DNA of 64,000 nt, from assembly GCF_042944905.1 (NCBI RefSeq), contig NZ_CP168496.1:2728001-2792000 (forward strand), given 5' to 3'. The notes beneath the pieces were generated by a model, which saw nothing but the letters and a program-made list of their open reading frames with translations, was not told the origin of the DNA and did not search any database. Below, piece after piece: positions 1-8,577 of the stretch. Position 1 is the stretch's first letter; each line of letters opens with the position of its first letter. Both the position numbers and the translations under genes were made by a program. Origin of the DNA: Psychrobacillus sp042944905. Lineage in GTDB: Bacteria; Bacillota; Bacilli; Bacillales_A; Planococcaceae.

Positions 1-24
1 AAGACCTTTAAATTAAAGATAACA

Positions 25-53
25 TTGAATTTTCTGAATTATATTTTTATAAT
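25..53 (+). promoter_or_regulatory. Sigma-A type promoter for the hydroxylase gene
   Basis: A TTGAAT -35 box (25-30) and a perfect TATAAT -10 box (48-53) are 17 bases apart, the ideal vegetative spacing. They lie just upstream of a purine-rich AAAGGCGG ribosome binding site and the ATG at 79. The gene therefore appears to have its own promoter. Confidence 0.6.
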
Positions 54-78
54 AATAGAAAAAGGCGGATGACTGTAG

Positions 79-714
79 ATGGGGAAATACTTGAAAGAGT
101 TTGGAACTTTTCCCGACATCACTGTGATGTTAATTATTTTATTGGCTTGTATTTCTTTTACTGTTCCGCATGTGCTTCATTATTGGACTTGGGTTGCTAT
201 CGGTGCGGGAATACTGACGTATGCAACAAGTGAATATACTATCCACCGGTTTTTATTTCACATTAAGACTCCGGAAAATCCGTTCATGCTGAAGATGATC
301 AAACGGTTGCATTATGATCATCATGTCGACCCAGATGATTTGAAACTATTATTTTTGCCATTATGGTTCAGCATTCCGGGGTTTGTCATTTATGGACTAA
401 TTGTTTTCCTTCTAACTAAAAGCACAAGTCAGACGGTTGCATTTGCAACGGGCTTATTGGCTTACTTCCTCTATTATGAATGGAAGCATTACATCGCTCA
501 TAAGCCGATCCAACCTCGTACGAAAATGGGGAAAAATATTAAAAAGCATCATCTCCTGCATCACTTTAAAAACGAAAATTACTGGTTCGGTGTCACGCAT
601 ACTTCATTCGATAAAACATTAGGAACTTTTAAAGAAAGCAAGGAAGTTGATAAGAGTCCGACTGCACGTAATTTGGAAAATCGGATAAAAGCAGGACGTG
701 GAGGAAGCATATAG
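79..714 (+). CDS. Fatty acid hydroxylase / sterol desaturase family membrane protein
   Basis: This 211-residue integral membrane protein carries the histidine clusters of the fatty acid hydroxylase superfamily. Seen in order: HRFLFH (about 56-61), HYDHH (about 78-82), HYIAH (about 163-167) and HHLLHHF (about 184-190). In this family the histidines bind a di-iron centre that uses oxygen to hydroxylate or desaturate lipid chains at the membrane face. Two hydrophobic pairs (about 14-55 and 90-160) separate the clusters. The ATG at 79 follows a purine-rich site and a good promoter. The gene looks intact and monocistronic, with a weak hairpin after it. The substrate is unknown; a carotenoid hydroxylase-like role cannot be excluded. 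Confidence 0.8.
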   Translation: MGKYLKEFGTFPDITVMLIILLACISFTVPHVLHYWTWVAIGAGILTYATSEYTIHRFLFHIKTPENPFMLKMIKRLHYDHHVDPDDLKLLFLPLWFSIPGFVIYGLIVFLLTKSTSQTVAFATGLLAYFLYYEWKHYIAHKPIQPRTKMGKNIKKHHLLHHFKNENYWFGVTHTSFDKTLGTFKESKEVDKSPTARNLENRIKAGRGGSI

Positions 715-717
715 AAG

Positions 718-747
718 AGGACTAATATGCATCTCAGTCCTTTTATT
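718..747 (+). terminator. Weak hairpin terminator after the hydroxylase gene
   Basis: AGGACT (718-723) pairs with AGTCCT across a 12-base loop and is followed by TTTTATTAT. The 6-bp stem is short, so this is a modest candidate. Confidence 0.4.
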
Positions 748-938
748 ATAAATGGTTATTTTTTCCGATAATATTCATTGTTTCATCTAGTAATTTATGC
801 TATACTAGATTAGCTAACAAAAACTATATCATTAATTTTTGACATCCAACAATACCGATTGTCATTCACTCGGTTGAGCCAGTCGCTATCATTGGGTGCC
901 AAACCCGCAAGAATTCTTTAGGAACAAGGAATTCTTAA
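748..938. other. Intergenic stretch without a recognised gene
   Basis: Between the hydroxylase terminator and the strong hairpin at 942 I see no open frame with a ribosome site. The stretch at 840-938 has short inverted pieces, including two copies of GAATTCTT, and ends next to a strong terminator. It could be a small non-coding RNA or a decayed leader. No known riboswitch core was recognised. Confidence 0.3.
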
Positions 939-941
939 GAA

Positions 942-977
942 AAAAAGCATTATCTCTTTTGAGATAATGCTTTTTTT
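942..977 (+). terminator. Strong bidirectional intrinsic terminator
   Basis: GCATTATCTC (947-956) and GAGATAATGC (961-970) form a perfect 10-bp stem around a TTTT loop. It is preceded by A6 and followed by T7, so it can terminate on both strands. No gene ends immediately before it, which suggests a transcript (leader or small RNA) from the 780-940 stretch. Confidence 0.75.
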
Positions 978-1091
978 ATATGGCTGTTTTCTAAAAGATT
1001 GTTGCTTTTTAAAGATATGCAATAATAAAAAGGATGAATTTGAGACTTTTCTTAAAAATAAACGTCTTATTATATTAAGGGGGAGATAATC

Positions 1092-1544
1092 TTGAAAAAC
1101 ATTAAAAATTTAATTGCTTTAATAGTGATAATTTCATTTTTTATAGCAGGTTGTTCTAATGCGGTAGAAAGTGAAGAACAAAACATTGAAGTTCAAAATA
1201 TAGAAGTTCAAAATATAGAAGTTCAAAAGCGTATTGGTGATGAAAATAAATACGAAGTCTTCAAAGAAATCACTAATAATGAGCAAGTTCAAAAGGCGAA
1301 AGAGATATTAGATGATATTAACTGGGAGAATGCAAAAGTCGAAATGGTACGCCCTCCTGATTACCAATTTTCTTTCCCAAACCCAGAAGCCAAAGTGGTG
1401 TTATATAGTCTTTGGATTAGTCCAAACAAAGGTACAGTGGAACTCGTAATATCCGCTGCAAATAAATATATTCAATTAGACAAAAATAAGTCAGCAGAAC
1501 TAATTGAAATACTTACTGGCGAAAAATTATCTGACCTAAAATAG
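1092..1544 (+). CDS. Small predicted lipoprotein, function unknown
   Basis: The 150-residue product has a typical lipoprotein signal: a short basic start (MKNIKN), a hydrophobic core and the lipobox FIAGC with the lipidated Cys near residue 21. Right after it the unit QNIEV is repeated three times, giving a short low-complexity linker. The rest (about 48-150) is soluble, mixed alpha/beta, with no motif I recognise. The start is TTG at 1092, chosen because AAGGGGGAG lies 7-8 bases upstream. It should be anchored on the outer face of the membrane. The gene stands alone, and a palindromic repeat follows its stop by about 30 bases. Confidence 0.7.
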   Translation: MKNIKNLIALIVIISFFIAGCSNAVESEEQNIEVQNIEVQNIEVQKRIGDENKYEVFKEITNNEQVQKAKEILDDINWENAKVEMVRPPDYQFSFPNPEAKVVLYSLWISPNKGTVELVISAANKYIQLDKNKSAELIEILTGEKLSDLK

Positions 1545-1576
1545 TAACAATAGTAATATGACCTCTAATAATGTAT

Positions 1577-1645
1577 GTTCCCTGTGTCACATACAACTTC
1601 GACACTATTCAGAATTGTTTCGAAGTTGTGTCTAACACAGGGAAC
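1577..1645. repeat. Palindromic repeat, family A, copy 1
   Basis: This 69-bp element has the inverted ends GTTCCCTGTGTCA and TAACACAGGGAAC, second inner arms (CAACTTCGA/TCGAAGTTG) and the central core ATTCAGAATT. Near-identical 69-bp copies lie at 37208-37276 and 55562-55630, and a split copy lies at 57484-57547 plus 58864-58871. Here it abuts the truncated 5' end of the small DNA-binding gene. Confidence 0.85.
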
Positions 1646-1827
1646 ACTCATTGGGAACACTCATTAAAGAAGGTTCGCTGAAAAGTAACAAAAATGGTAT
1701 CCATTTTCAAATTCATGAAGAAGATATCGAAAGTTGTAAACGCTATACTAAAGTGAGCAGTTTTCCACAAATAAGATTGAGCAGTTCTCCTCTAAATCAA
1801 TCACTTCCTTTATACTGAATTGTGTAA

Positions 1828-3402
1828 ATGGAAAGTGGGGAATCTGGAGTGACAAAATTTATGGTTTATACGAAAATTTATGAATTATATGCAATGGGCT
1901 TTTCGAAGTCTGCAATTGCGAGAAAGCTAAGTATTTCTAGAAATACCGTTGCTAAATATTTAAAGAATACATCAGAGGAATTTGAAGAGTACCTATTCTC
2001 TTTACAAACCCGTAAAAAGAAGTAAGATCCCTATCGGGATATCATTCTTGCTTGGCTAAAAAGGTACCCTGATCTAAGTGGCGCACAGGTCTATGATTGG
2101 TTGAAAGAGAAACAAGATATTAGCGAAGAAGATATAGCTGAGAATACGACAAGAAATTATGTAAATGAGCTACGTGTTGCATATCATATACCAAAAGTGT
2201 CAGAACAGAGAGTTTATGCAGCTGTCCCAGATAGTCCGATGGGTTTTCAAGGACAAGTAGATTTCGGTCAAGATCTTGTAACTGCTTATGACGGAACAAG
2301 AAAAAGACTTTATTTTGTCGGGTTTGTATTATCCCATTCTAGGTTTAAATACATTGAATTCTTAGATAGACCTTTCCGTACAACAGATTTAGTTCGTTGT
2401 CATGAGAATGCTTTTGAGTTTTTTGGAGGAATGCCGGAAGAATTGGTTTATGACCAAGATGCTTTACTCGCAGTAAGTGAGAATGCTGGTGATTTATTAT
2501 TTACAAAGGAATTTGATAACTACCGGAAATTAAGGAAGTTTAACATTTATTTATGTAGAAAAAGCGATCCAGAATCTAAAGGTAAAATTGAACAAGTAGT
2601 TAAATTTGTAAAGCATAACTTCATGAAAAATCGCGAGTTCCAAGACATTCATTTGTGGAATCAACAAGCTATTCAATGGCTAGGGAGAACTGGAAATTAC
2701 AAAGTACACCATAATACAAAAAAAAGACCTTCTTTAGTGCACACTGTCGAAAAGCTGCACCTAAGAAAGATCTCTTCCAAATTCTCCTTCGAGAATTCCC
2801 TTACAGAAAGTATAACAAGAACTATTCAAAAGGACAATATCATACGCTTTGAATCCAATCGCTATTCTGTACCTGTAGGTACGTACGATGCAAAAACTAA
2901 AAATGTGGCGTATTTAGAAGTATCTACAGATGGCTATTTAAACATTTGATTACAGATAGCTGGTCCACGAATTGCAAGGCATTTAGTTAGTAGTTTAAAG
3001 GGTCAATTAATTTATGATCCGTCTCATCATAAGAAACCTAGCTCAAAGAAAACACTTCTGAGAGAGGAAATTGAGCTTGCATTTTCTAACCAGGAATTAA
3101 TTACTTGGTTCTTGGACGAATTGAATAAGAAGTATCCAAGACACTTGGTAGATCAGTTTAAAGTATTACAAATGGTCATTCGAAATCATCCAGACTACCT
3201 AGAAGAAGCGCTAGAAACAGTAAAAACTTTAAATATGATTAGTGCAAATGATTTTAGAGATATAGCTTTTACGTTACATAAAGAGTCAGAATCGCAAACA
3301 AAACAAGTAAGTGTAGAGTCATCAAAATATCAAAAATACAAGGCTGCAGAACGATCAGAAGATTACTATATTCGATTATTATCTGGGGGTAAAACATCAT
3401 GA
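1828..3402 (+). pseudogene. istA: istA transposase of the IS21 element, two in-frame stops
   Basis: One reading frame carries a complete IstA-like protein of about 524 codons broken twice by nonsense codons: TAA at 2023-2025 and TGA at 2947-2949. Before the first stop is an N-terminal helix-turn-helix (SKSAIARKLSISRNTVAKYL). After it comes the typical IstA stretch leading to the DDE core, with QVDFG (about residue 150) and VYDQD. The C-terminal part after the second stop matches the usual IstA tail and ends with the ATGA overlap into istB. IstA cuts and joins IS ends; this copy should be inactive unless stops are read through. Confidence 0.8.
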
Positions 3403-4172
3403 CTTCTCCAATCGAATTATTGCAAGATAAATGTAGAACTTTGAGACTAGCTGAGACTGCAAAAGAGCTTCCCGCTCTTTTGCGCAATGCCGAATCCAAC
3501 AGTTGGACTTATCACGAATTTATCAACGAACTACTCACTCATGAAACAGCCTGCCGAGAAAAAAAGACCGTTCATCGTTTAATGCAATGGGCAGACTTTC
3601 CCTACCAAAAGACATTAGCTGATTATCGGCTGGAAGAACAAAATGTGATTGGTGAAAGACAGTTTAAATTATTAAAAGACCTTAACTGGATTGAAGAAAT
3701 GTTTACACTGATTATAATGGGTCCCCCAGGGACCGGAAAGACGCTATTGTCCGTGGGATTAGGGACTTTGGCCATTGAAAATGGGTATCAGGTTTCTTTT
3801 GTCTCGATGGGAGAACTTATCTACATTTTGAAAAGCCGTGACTATGTTAGTAAATCAAAAACACGATATAAACGAATTTCAACATCTGAATTAATCATTA
3901 TTGATGATGTAATGTATATGACTGTAGATCCGAAAGAGGCAAGTTTATTCTTTCAATTTATATACGATATGTATGACAAAACTGCGTTTATATTAACGTC
4001 AAATAAAGGGCCAAATGAATGGGGTAAATTTTTAGGGGACACTTCTTTAACAACAGCTATATTAGATCGCCTGCTTCATAGAAGTGAGGTAATATCCTTC
4101 GGAGAGGACGAAGAAAGTTTAAGAATGAAGTACAGAAAAACTTTGTTTCCCGAAGTAAGTGCTCAAACTTAA
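3399..4172 (+). CDS. istB: IstB ATPase helper of IS21
   Basis: This 257-residue AAA+ protein has the Walker A motif GPPGTGKT (about 108-115), the Walker B stretch LIIIDDV (about 166-172) and a sensor region LTSNKG. IstB is the ATP-dependent helper that loads IstA on target DNA in IS21 transposition. The start ATG at 3399 overlaps the istA stop (ATGA), the family's usual translational coupling. The reading frame is intact although its partner istA has two stops, so it may act only with a transposase from another copy. It belongs to a different IS21 lineage from the pair at 35259 and 52384. Confidence 0.85.
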   Translation: MTSPIELLQDKCRTLRLAETAKELPALLRNAESNSWTYHEFINELLTHETACREKKTVHRLMQWADFPYQKTLADYRLEEQNVIGERQFKLLKDLNWIEEMFTLIIMGPPGTGKTLLSVGLGTLAIENGYQVSFVSMGELIYILKSRDYVSKSKTRYKRISTSELIIIDDVMYMTVDPKEASLFFQFIYDMYDKTAFILTSNKGPNEWGKFLGDTSLTTAILDRLLHRSEVISFGEDEESLRMKYRKTLFPEVSAQT

Positions 4173-4454
4173 TTGTGGAAAATTGATTAATCTTATTTTG
4201 TGAAAACTGCTCAATTCTACTTGACGGTTACAAAAGTTTTGTATACGACGCACAGTGGAATGGCACGGTATATGAGAGGGGCATCGATGATGCCGTAAAG
4301 ATTGAACGATTATTTTTAGAAATAAAAGTATTAAAGGAACAAGTATCCGAACTCAAGAATGTAATAATAAAGTTAGAAGATCAATTAGGCATAGAGCCAT
4401 TCTGATAAATAACCTCTCCTATTTCCAAACGAAAATAGGAGAAAGATTAATGAA

Positions 4455-4505
4455 AGTGTTCAAACTTAATTAGCAAAAAGTGTTCAATTCTACTTGACGC
4501 TTACA
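4455..4505. mobile_element. Remnant right end of a second IS21-like element
   Basis: The bases GTGTTCAATTCTACTTGACG (4480-4499) followed by CTTACA closely match the right end of the neighbouring IS21 (CTCAATTCTACTTGACGGTTACA), with an inner repeat GTGTTCAAACTTAATTAGC. No transposase gene belongs to it, so it is a solo end. It stops exactly where the tmRNA 3'-end fragment begins. Confidence 0.6.
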
Positions 4506-4615
4506 CGGGATTTGAACCAACCGTCTCACAAAAAGATATAATACCAGTGTTTTCACGGTTTTATAGCTATTATTAAAAATGTTTGACTACGTTTAGAAAA
4601 AAATGAGTTGCGGGG
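4506..4615 (-). other. Fragment of a tmRNA 3' end, probable relic attachment site
   Basis: CGGGATTTGAACC (4506-4518) is identical to 13 bases of the ssrA 3' T-arm at 36288-36300, in the same orientation. Downstream are TTTGACTACGTTT (about 4588-4600) and GCGGGGAGCAAAAT. Both are shared with the stretch at 39660-39715; TGACTACGTTT also occurs at about 36157 next to ssrA. This is the layout of an att site left by an ssrA-targeting integrase. The left part was cut off by the IS21 end. Confidence 0.5.
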
Positions 4616-4656
4616 AGCAAAATTTATTTTATACCGGATGGTATGTCAACACTAAA

Positions 4657-5514
4657 TCAAACAATTTTTTTAAGGGCTAAATTTTTATAAGCAACCGGAC
4701 TTAGGTAGCCAAGTGTGCTGTGCGAACGGACATTATTGTACCAATTGACATAATCGAAAAGTTCAAGAGACAGCTGTTCAAGGGTAGGGTAGTGCGATCC
4801 ATTGATGAGTTCGGTTTTTAAAATCTTAAATGTTGCTTCTGCCACCGCATTATCATAGGGGTTGCCTTTTTGGCTTAGAGATCGGGTAATCTTATATTCG
4901 CTTAGTAGTTCATCGATACCAACGTTCTTAAATTCAGATCCACGATCTGTATGAAATATTTTCACGTTCCCCAAAGGATACTTAACCGATTGAAAGGCAC
5001 GTTGAACTAGAGCTGCGTCTTTTCGTTCTCCGACGCTATACCCAACAATTTCTCGATTATATAAATCGATTAAAAAACAAATATAATTCCAGTTACGTCC
5101 TACTCTCACATACGTTAAATCGCTTACCAGTACAGACATTTCCTTGTTCACTTCAAATGCTCTATTCAACACGTTTCTAACAGACTCTTCATTTGGCTAG
5201 GTAGACATTGGTTTATAAGATGGTTTGGAGTATTTTGATTGGATTCCTAGTTCGCCCATTAAACGTCCAATGCGACGTCTAGAGACTGTTACACCATCTT
5301 TTTGTAATACATCTTTTATTTTTCTAGTTCCATACACTTGCCGATTCGTGTTGAAAATAACCAGTATTTTTTCTTTTAATTGTTTCTCTTCAGCTAGCTT
5401 TTCTTGTTCTTTTTCAGCTGCTATTCCTATGTCGTGATAAAAAGTGCTACGTGCTATTTTCAGGACTTTACACATTGCTGATACCGAATATTTATGACGA
5501 TTTTCTTGAATCAC
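4657..5514 (-). pseudogene. IS3 orfB transposase interrupted by an amber stop
   Basis: The frame begins with the HTH_21-like region (SVSAMCKVLKIARSTFYHD) and runs to a TAG at 5197-5199, then continues in the same frame to 4657. After the stop come the rve-type catalytic segments VSDLTYVRVG (first D), FHTDRGSEF (second D) and NAVAEATFKILKTE (E). A single nonsense codon between the DNA-binding and catalytic parts has therefore inactivated an otherwise complete IS3 transposase. The orfA stop precedes the orfB GTG by 2 bases. Confidence 0.8.
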
Positions 5515-5516
5515 AT

Positions 5517-5798
5517 CTATTTTCGTCCCATGATCAGCGCGGCTTGCTTTAAAATATCGACTTCCATTTCGAGTTGCTTATTTCTTTTACGTAAGTCAAT
5601 CAGCTCTTGCTCTTCTGGAGGTCGGTTGTCTTTCTCTTTAAAAGATCCTGATTGTTTGAATTGCATAATCCATCTGTCTAATGCAGATGCAGTTAATTCA
5701 TATTCACGGACAATATCTTGACGGCTTTTTCCATTCTCATATAGGGCCACTACTTGTTTTTTAAACTCTGTTGAAAACGTTCTTCTTTTACTGGACAT
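5517..5798 (-). CDS. IS3 orfA, helix-turn-helix subunit
   Basis: This 93-residue protein has an N-terminal HTH_Tnp_1 domain (RTFSTEFKKQVVALYENG, then SRQDIVREYELTASALDRWI) and a C-terminal leucine-zipper-like coil (about 60-88). OrfA of IS3 elements binds the IS ends and is normally fused to OrfB by -1 frameshifting. Here orfB follows after 2 bases but carries a stop, so the element is likely immobile. A good ribosome site (AAGGAGAATC) precedes the ATG. Confidence 0.8.
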   Translation of the reverse strand: MSSKRRTFSTEFKKQVVALYENGKSRQDIVREYELTASALDRWIMQFKQSGSFKEKDNRPPEEQELIDLRKRNKQLEMEVDILKQAALIMGRK

Positions 5799-5887
5799 AG
5801 TAGATTCTCCTTACTTGTTATCTCTTATTCTACTTGCCCTTAATAATATTGTCTAACTAAGTGTAGCCTATCCAGGAGGAATATATA

Positions 5888-7153
5888 TTATTTAGAAGTT
5901 AAAAATTCAATAATTTCATCTCCATGATTTCGGGCTGCTTGATTAAAACCTTCTAAGTAAACTCTTAAGTTACCGTTCTTAGAAATTATAGGACTTTGAT
6001 ATGTAAATGATTGCCCTAAAGGATAGTAATCTTTTGCTGCTTTTGAATAGAAAAACAATGCCTCTGTTGTTAACCATCCATCATCCTCCATCATTATAGA
6101 ATGATCTGGATGCCAATTCTTTCTCTGTTCTTCTGTAAGGTACGTAATAACAACTATTTTTCGATTATCTCCATGTAAAGCTGTAATTTTTTCAATCATG
6201 TTATTTATATGTAAATCACCAAAAGAATAACCAACAATAAGCAAGGATGAGTTATTTCTTATGCTTTCGTAAAAATAATTATGATACGCATTATAGGGGG
6301 AAACTAATAATTTATCTGCTTTTTTTAGTCCTGTAATTATTGGTGTAATTTCTGCAACTTCACCATATTGAGTCATATTTGAAGACCTAGTAGAATTAAA
6401 AAAATTATCTCTTGCCATATTTGGTTTCAAATATTTATATAACTCATGAAAATCATCCTCAAACACGTGTTTATTAGCTGTTTCTGAATTTGTGCCGTTA
6501 TAATGACCAAAATTAATAGAACCGTGTAAGTTAATTATTTTTGATAAATCTTTTCTGTACAACTCATCAAGATTTAGTCTAGCATATGTATCATCTTCTT
6601 TTAAAAAACCATCTGTGATTGAACCTGCTAATGCATTATGAATAGTATTATCATAATTCAATGTAATTATATCCAATTTGTTTTCGTTCATTTTTCTCCA
6701 GAAATCTAGATACCATGATTTCTCTAAATTAGTAAATATATCACTATCATATTTACTAATTGCTTCCCAAATCTTTTGATAAACTATTCTTTTATCATCA
6801 ATCAACTTTCTATAATCTGTTAAAAAATTTATCCTTATAAAAGCGCCTAGAATAGGCTTGTACTTCTTATCTATAGCATTACTATATTGATATGAAAGAA
6901 ATGTCTCTATTAAGTGTAATAAATCTTCAAAGTTATATTTATTTCCCCCATAATATTCATCTAATGCAAGAGATAACTCCTTTAAATGTTCCGATTCCGA
7001 TAAAATTTCCTTAGTAAGTCCAATAGAACTAGGTCCACCTATTTCAATTGCTGCACCAGCACCTAGTAAACATGTTATCCTATTCTCATGTACATCAATA
7101 TTTTCTTTCTTGCTTTTAAAAATATCTGTTAAGTACTGAAAAAATTTACACAT
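5888..7153 (-). CDS. SIR2-domain defence protein, last gene of a four-gene operon
   Basis: From the ATG at 7153 (preceded by AAAGGGGG at good spacing) the product has 421 residues; the frame extends 46 codons upstream but without a ribosome site. SIR2 motifs: GAGAAIEIGGPSS (about 31-43, NAD-binding loop), TLNYD (about 164-168), a LHGS with the likely catalytic His (about 209-212) and IVGYSFGD (about 306-313). In anti-phage systems such SIR2 domains destroy NAD+ when infection is sensed. There is no obvious second domain apart from a short N-terminal leader, so sensing probably lies in the partner genes. It follows the 385-residue gene by about 260 bases. Confidence 0.8.
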   Translation of the reverse strand: MCKFFQYLTDIFKSKKENIDVHENRITCLLGAGAAIEIGGPSSIGLTKEILSESEHLKELSLALDEYYGGNKYNFEDLLHLIETFLSYQYSNAIDKKYKPILGAFIRINFLTDYRKLIDDKRIVYQKIWEAISKYDSDIFTNLEKSWYLDFWRKMNENKLDIITLNYDNTIHNALAGSITDGFLKEDDTYARLNLDELYRKDLSKIINLHGSINFGHYNGTNSETANKHVFEDDFHELYKYLKPNMARDNFFNSTRSSNMTQYGEVAEITPIITGLKKADKLLVSPYNAYHNYFYESIRNNSSLLIVGYSFGDLHINNMIEKITALHGDNRKIVVITYLTEEQRKNWHPDHSIMMEDDGWLTTEALFFYSKAAKDYYPLGQSFTYQSPIISKNGNLRVYLEGFNQAARNHGDEIIEFLTSK

Positions 7154-7414
7154 ATATTTTTGCCCCCTTTTTTTATAATAGAAAAGACGATGTAATTTGA
7201 ATAATACACCATCTTTTTTAACAACTATATTATGAAAGAAGCTAACAATTTTATTAAAAGTAGAAATTACAATAAAGTTAGTAAAATTCAATAGCCCAAT
7301 TATTTTGACTACATTTAGTGAAAGTAAAGCTTGCGAAGGTAATTTATTTATATTGTATTTACTAATTTATACACTGGTATATCATCCAACCTGGTCTGCT
7401 ATTAATTGAAATGA

Positions 7415-8572
7415 CTAACTCACTTCATCCGAAGAGATTTCCAACTTAACTTCTGTCTCTATTTCTATGTTTAGTGGTTGACTAAACTCTATAAAGATTT
7501 TACATAATATATCATTAAATTCATTTATAATTTGATTTTGTATATCCTCACTAAAAACCCTTCTACTTTCTATTGTGTCTCCCTGTTCATCAAGAGAATA
7601 TTCTCCTGACTCAACAATTCTAGTCTCTAGTCTTTCAGGCCGACTTTTAAAATCAATTACAAAATCTATAAAATTTGCATTATTTTTATTATCAAATCTT
7701 ATACACGACATCGAAAAATAGAAACCTTGTGTTAAAACCTTATTAATAAAACTATTCTCAATTAGGTTTTCTCCCGAAAGTAATGCAGAATTTATTCCTT
7801 CTAAAATAACTTCTTCCATAATCTCATTATCTGTTTGTACCTCTGATGATTCAGCTACTGATGCTGCTACTTGCTCAGCAACTTGTTCAGGTCTATAGTT
7901 AGAGTCTTTTTTTATTTTTATTTGAGTAATTTTAGCTATTTCCCACTCTTTAAAGTTATATTGAAAAAAATTAGCAAATAAATTCGTTCTATTTTTTGTC
8001 TCTAATTCAGACAGTAATAACTCCCTAAAATTATATGAACTATCTAATTGTATATGGTTTAATAGATCTTTTACTTTTTTATAGTCTGAAGTTGAATTAA
8101 GACTATAATTTACATTACATACTTCCTCACTACTGTCTACATTAATTACTATACTTTTTGTTGTAGTTTCTAATAATTCAATTAGACCTGGCCTCTGTTC
8201 TTCATATTGAATATATACATTCATTTTGTTTTCATCTAGTATCTCTATATTTACTTTTGTATTATCGTTATGATTAAGAACTTTCCCATTTAAACTTTCT
8301 AATGATTCCCTAAAATCTTCCGATTCACTTGAAGGCAACATATATCTTCCCATCTTCTTAAAATTATTCGGGGAGTCTAATAATTCCTTCAATTCTTGAA
8401 AGTCCTTTTGAGACAAATAATAATCTTTTGTTAAATTAGCAATATCCTTTCGCCTAGACGCACTAATTAAAATTCCTTTGGGTTTTAGTAAATCTTGAAT
8501 ATCTTTTAATGCGATATACTTCTCAATTACTTTATTTATGTTATTTTTATAAGGATATTTCTTCAAAAACAT
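7415..8572 (-). CDS. Unknown protein of the SIR2 operon (385 aa)
   Basis: I do not recognise this protein. Its first 130 residues are basic and helical (LISASRRKDIANLTKDYYLS). A beta-rich middle follows (about 100-170), then a short polar, Ala/Glu/Ser-rich linker (about 228-250, VAASVAESSEVQTDN), then a second alpha/beta part ending in an acidic tail. No transmembrane segment and no catalytic motif is evident. The start ATG at 8572 is 5 bases after the upstream gene's stop, with GGGGAG directly before it, which suggests coupled translation. Its place between a nuclease-like gene and a SIR2 effector suggests a structural or sensor subunit; that is inference only. Confidence 0.6.
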   Translation of the reverse strand: MFLKKYPYKNNINKVIEKYIALKDIQDLLKPKGILISASRRKDIANLTKDYYLSQKDFQELKELLDSPNNFKKMGRYMLPSSESEDFRESLESLNGKVLNHNDNTKVNIEILDENKMNVYIQYEEQRPGLIELLETTTKSIVINVDSSEEVCNVNYSLNSTSDYKKVKDLLNHIQLDSSYNFRELLLSELETKNRTNLFANFFQYNFKEWEIAKITQIKIKKDSNYRPEQVAEQVAASVAESSEVQTDNEIMEEVILEGINSALLSGENLIENSFINKVLTQGFYFSMSCIRFDNKNNANFIDFVIDFKSRPERLETRIVESGEYSLDEQGDTIESRRVFSEDIQNQIINEFNDILCKIFIEFSQPLNIEIETEVKLEISSDEVS

Positions 8573-8577
8573 CTCCC

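Larger units (their letters stand above)
1735..4232 (+). mobile_element. IS21 family element, decayed, with 5-bp target duplication
   Basis: The ends are TGTAAACGCTATAC...GAGCAGTTTTCC on the left and its diverged inverse ending in GACGGTTACA on the right. Each end also has internal repeats of the GAGCAGTTTTC type, as expected for IS21. The 5-bp AAAGT flanks both sides (1730-1734 and 4233-4237). The element is 2498 bp with istA (broken) and istB (intact) overlapping by ATGA. Confidence 0.8.
1669..4405 (+). pseudogene. Small excisionase/MerR-like DNA-binding gene split by an IS21 element
   Basis: Removing the IS element and one copy of its 5-bp duplication joins 1669-1734 to 4238-4405 in one open frame ending at TGA 4403-4405. 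The joined peptide begins EGSLKSNKNGIHFQ and continues into a coiled-coil-like tail ending LEDQLGIEPF. The first part matches the recognition-helix/wing end of excisionase-type winged-helix domains (a G-x-L/I-K-S-x-K-x-G pattern, then a basic/acidic D-I-E turn). The start of the gene is missing and the frame begins next to the palindromic repeat. In mobile elements such proteins usually control excision or transcription. It cannot make a full product now. Confidence 0.6.
4648..5866 (-). mobile_element. IS3 family element with a broken orfB
   Basis: The ends are inverted repeats of about 29 bp: ACACTAAATCAAACAA on the left against ACACTTAGTTAGACAA on the reverse of the right end, both running on to TTTAAGGGC/ATTAAGGGC. 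It contains orfA and orfB on the minus strand. The exact tips are uncertain by a few bases and I saw no clear target duplication. Confidence 0.7.

Noticed and set aside
840..977. T-box or other riboswitch
   Set aside because: The terminator is good, but GGGTGCCAAACCCGC does not match the T-box core and no gene follows within 100 bases.
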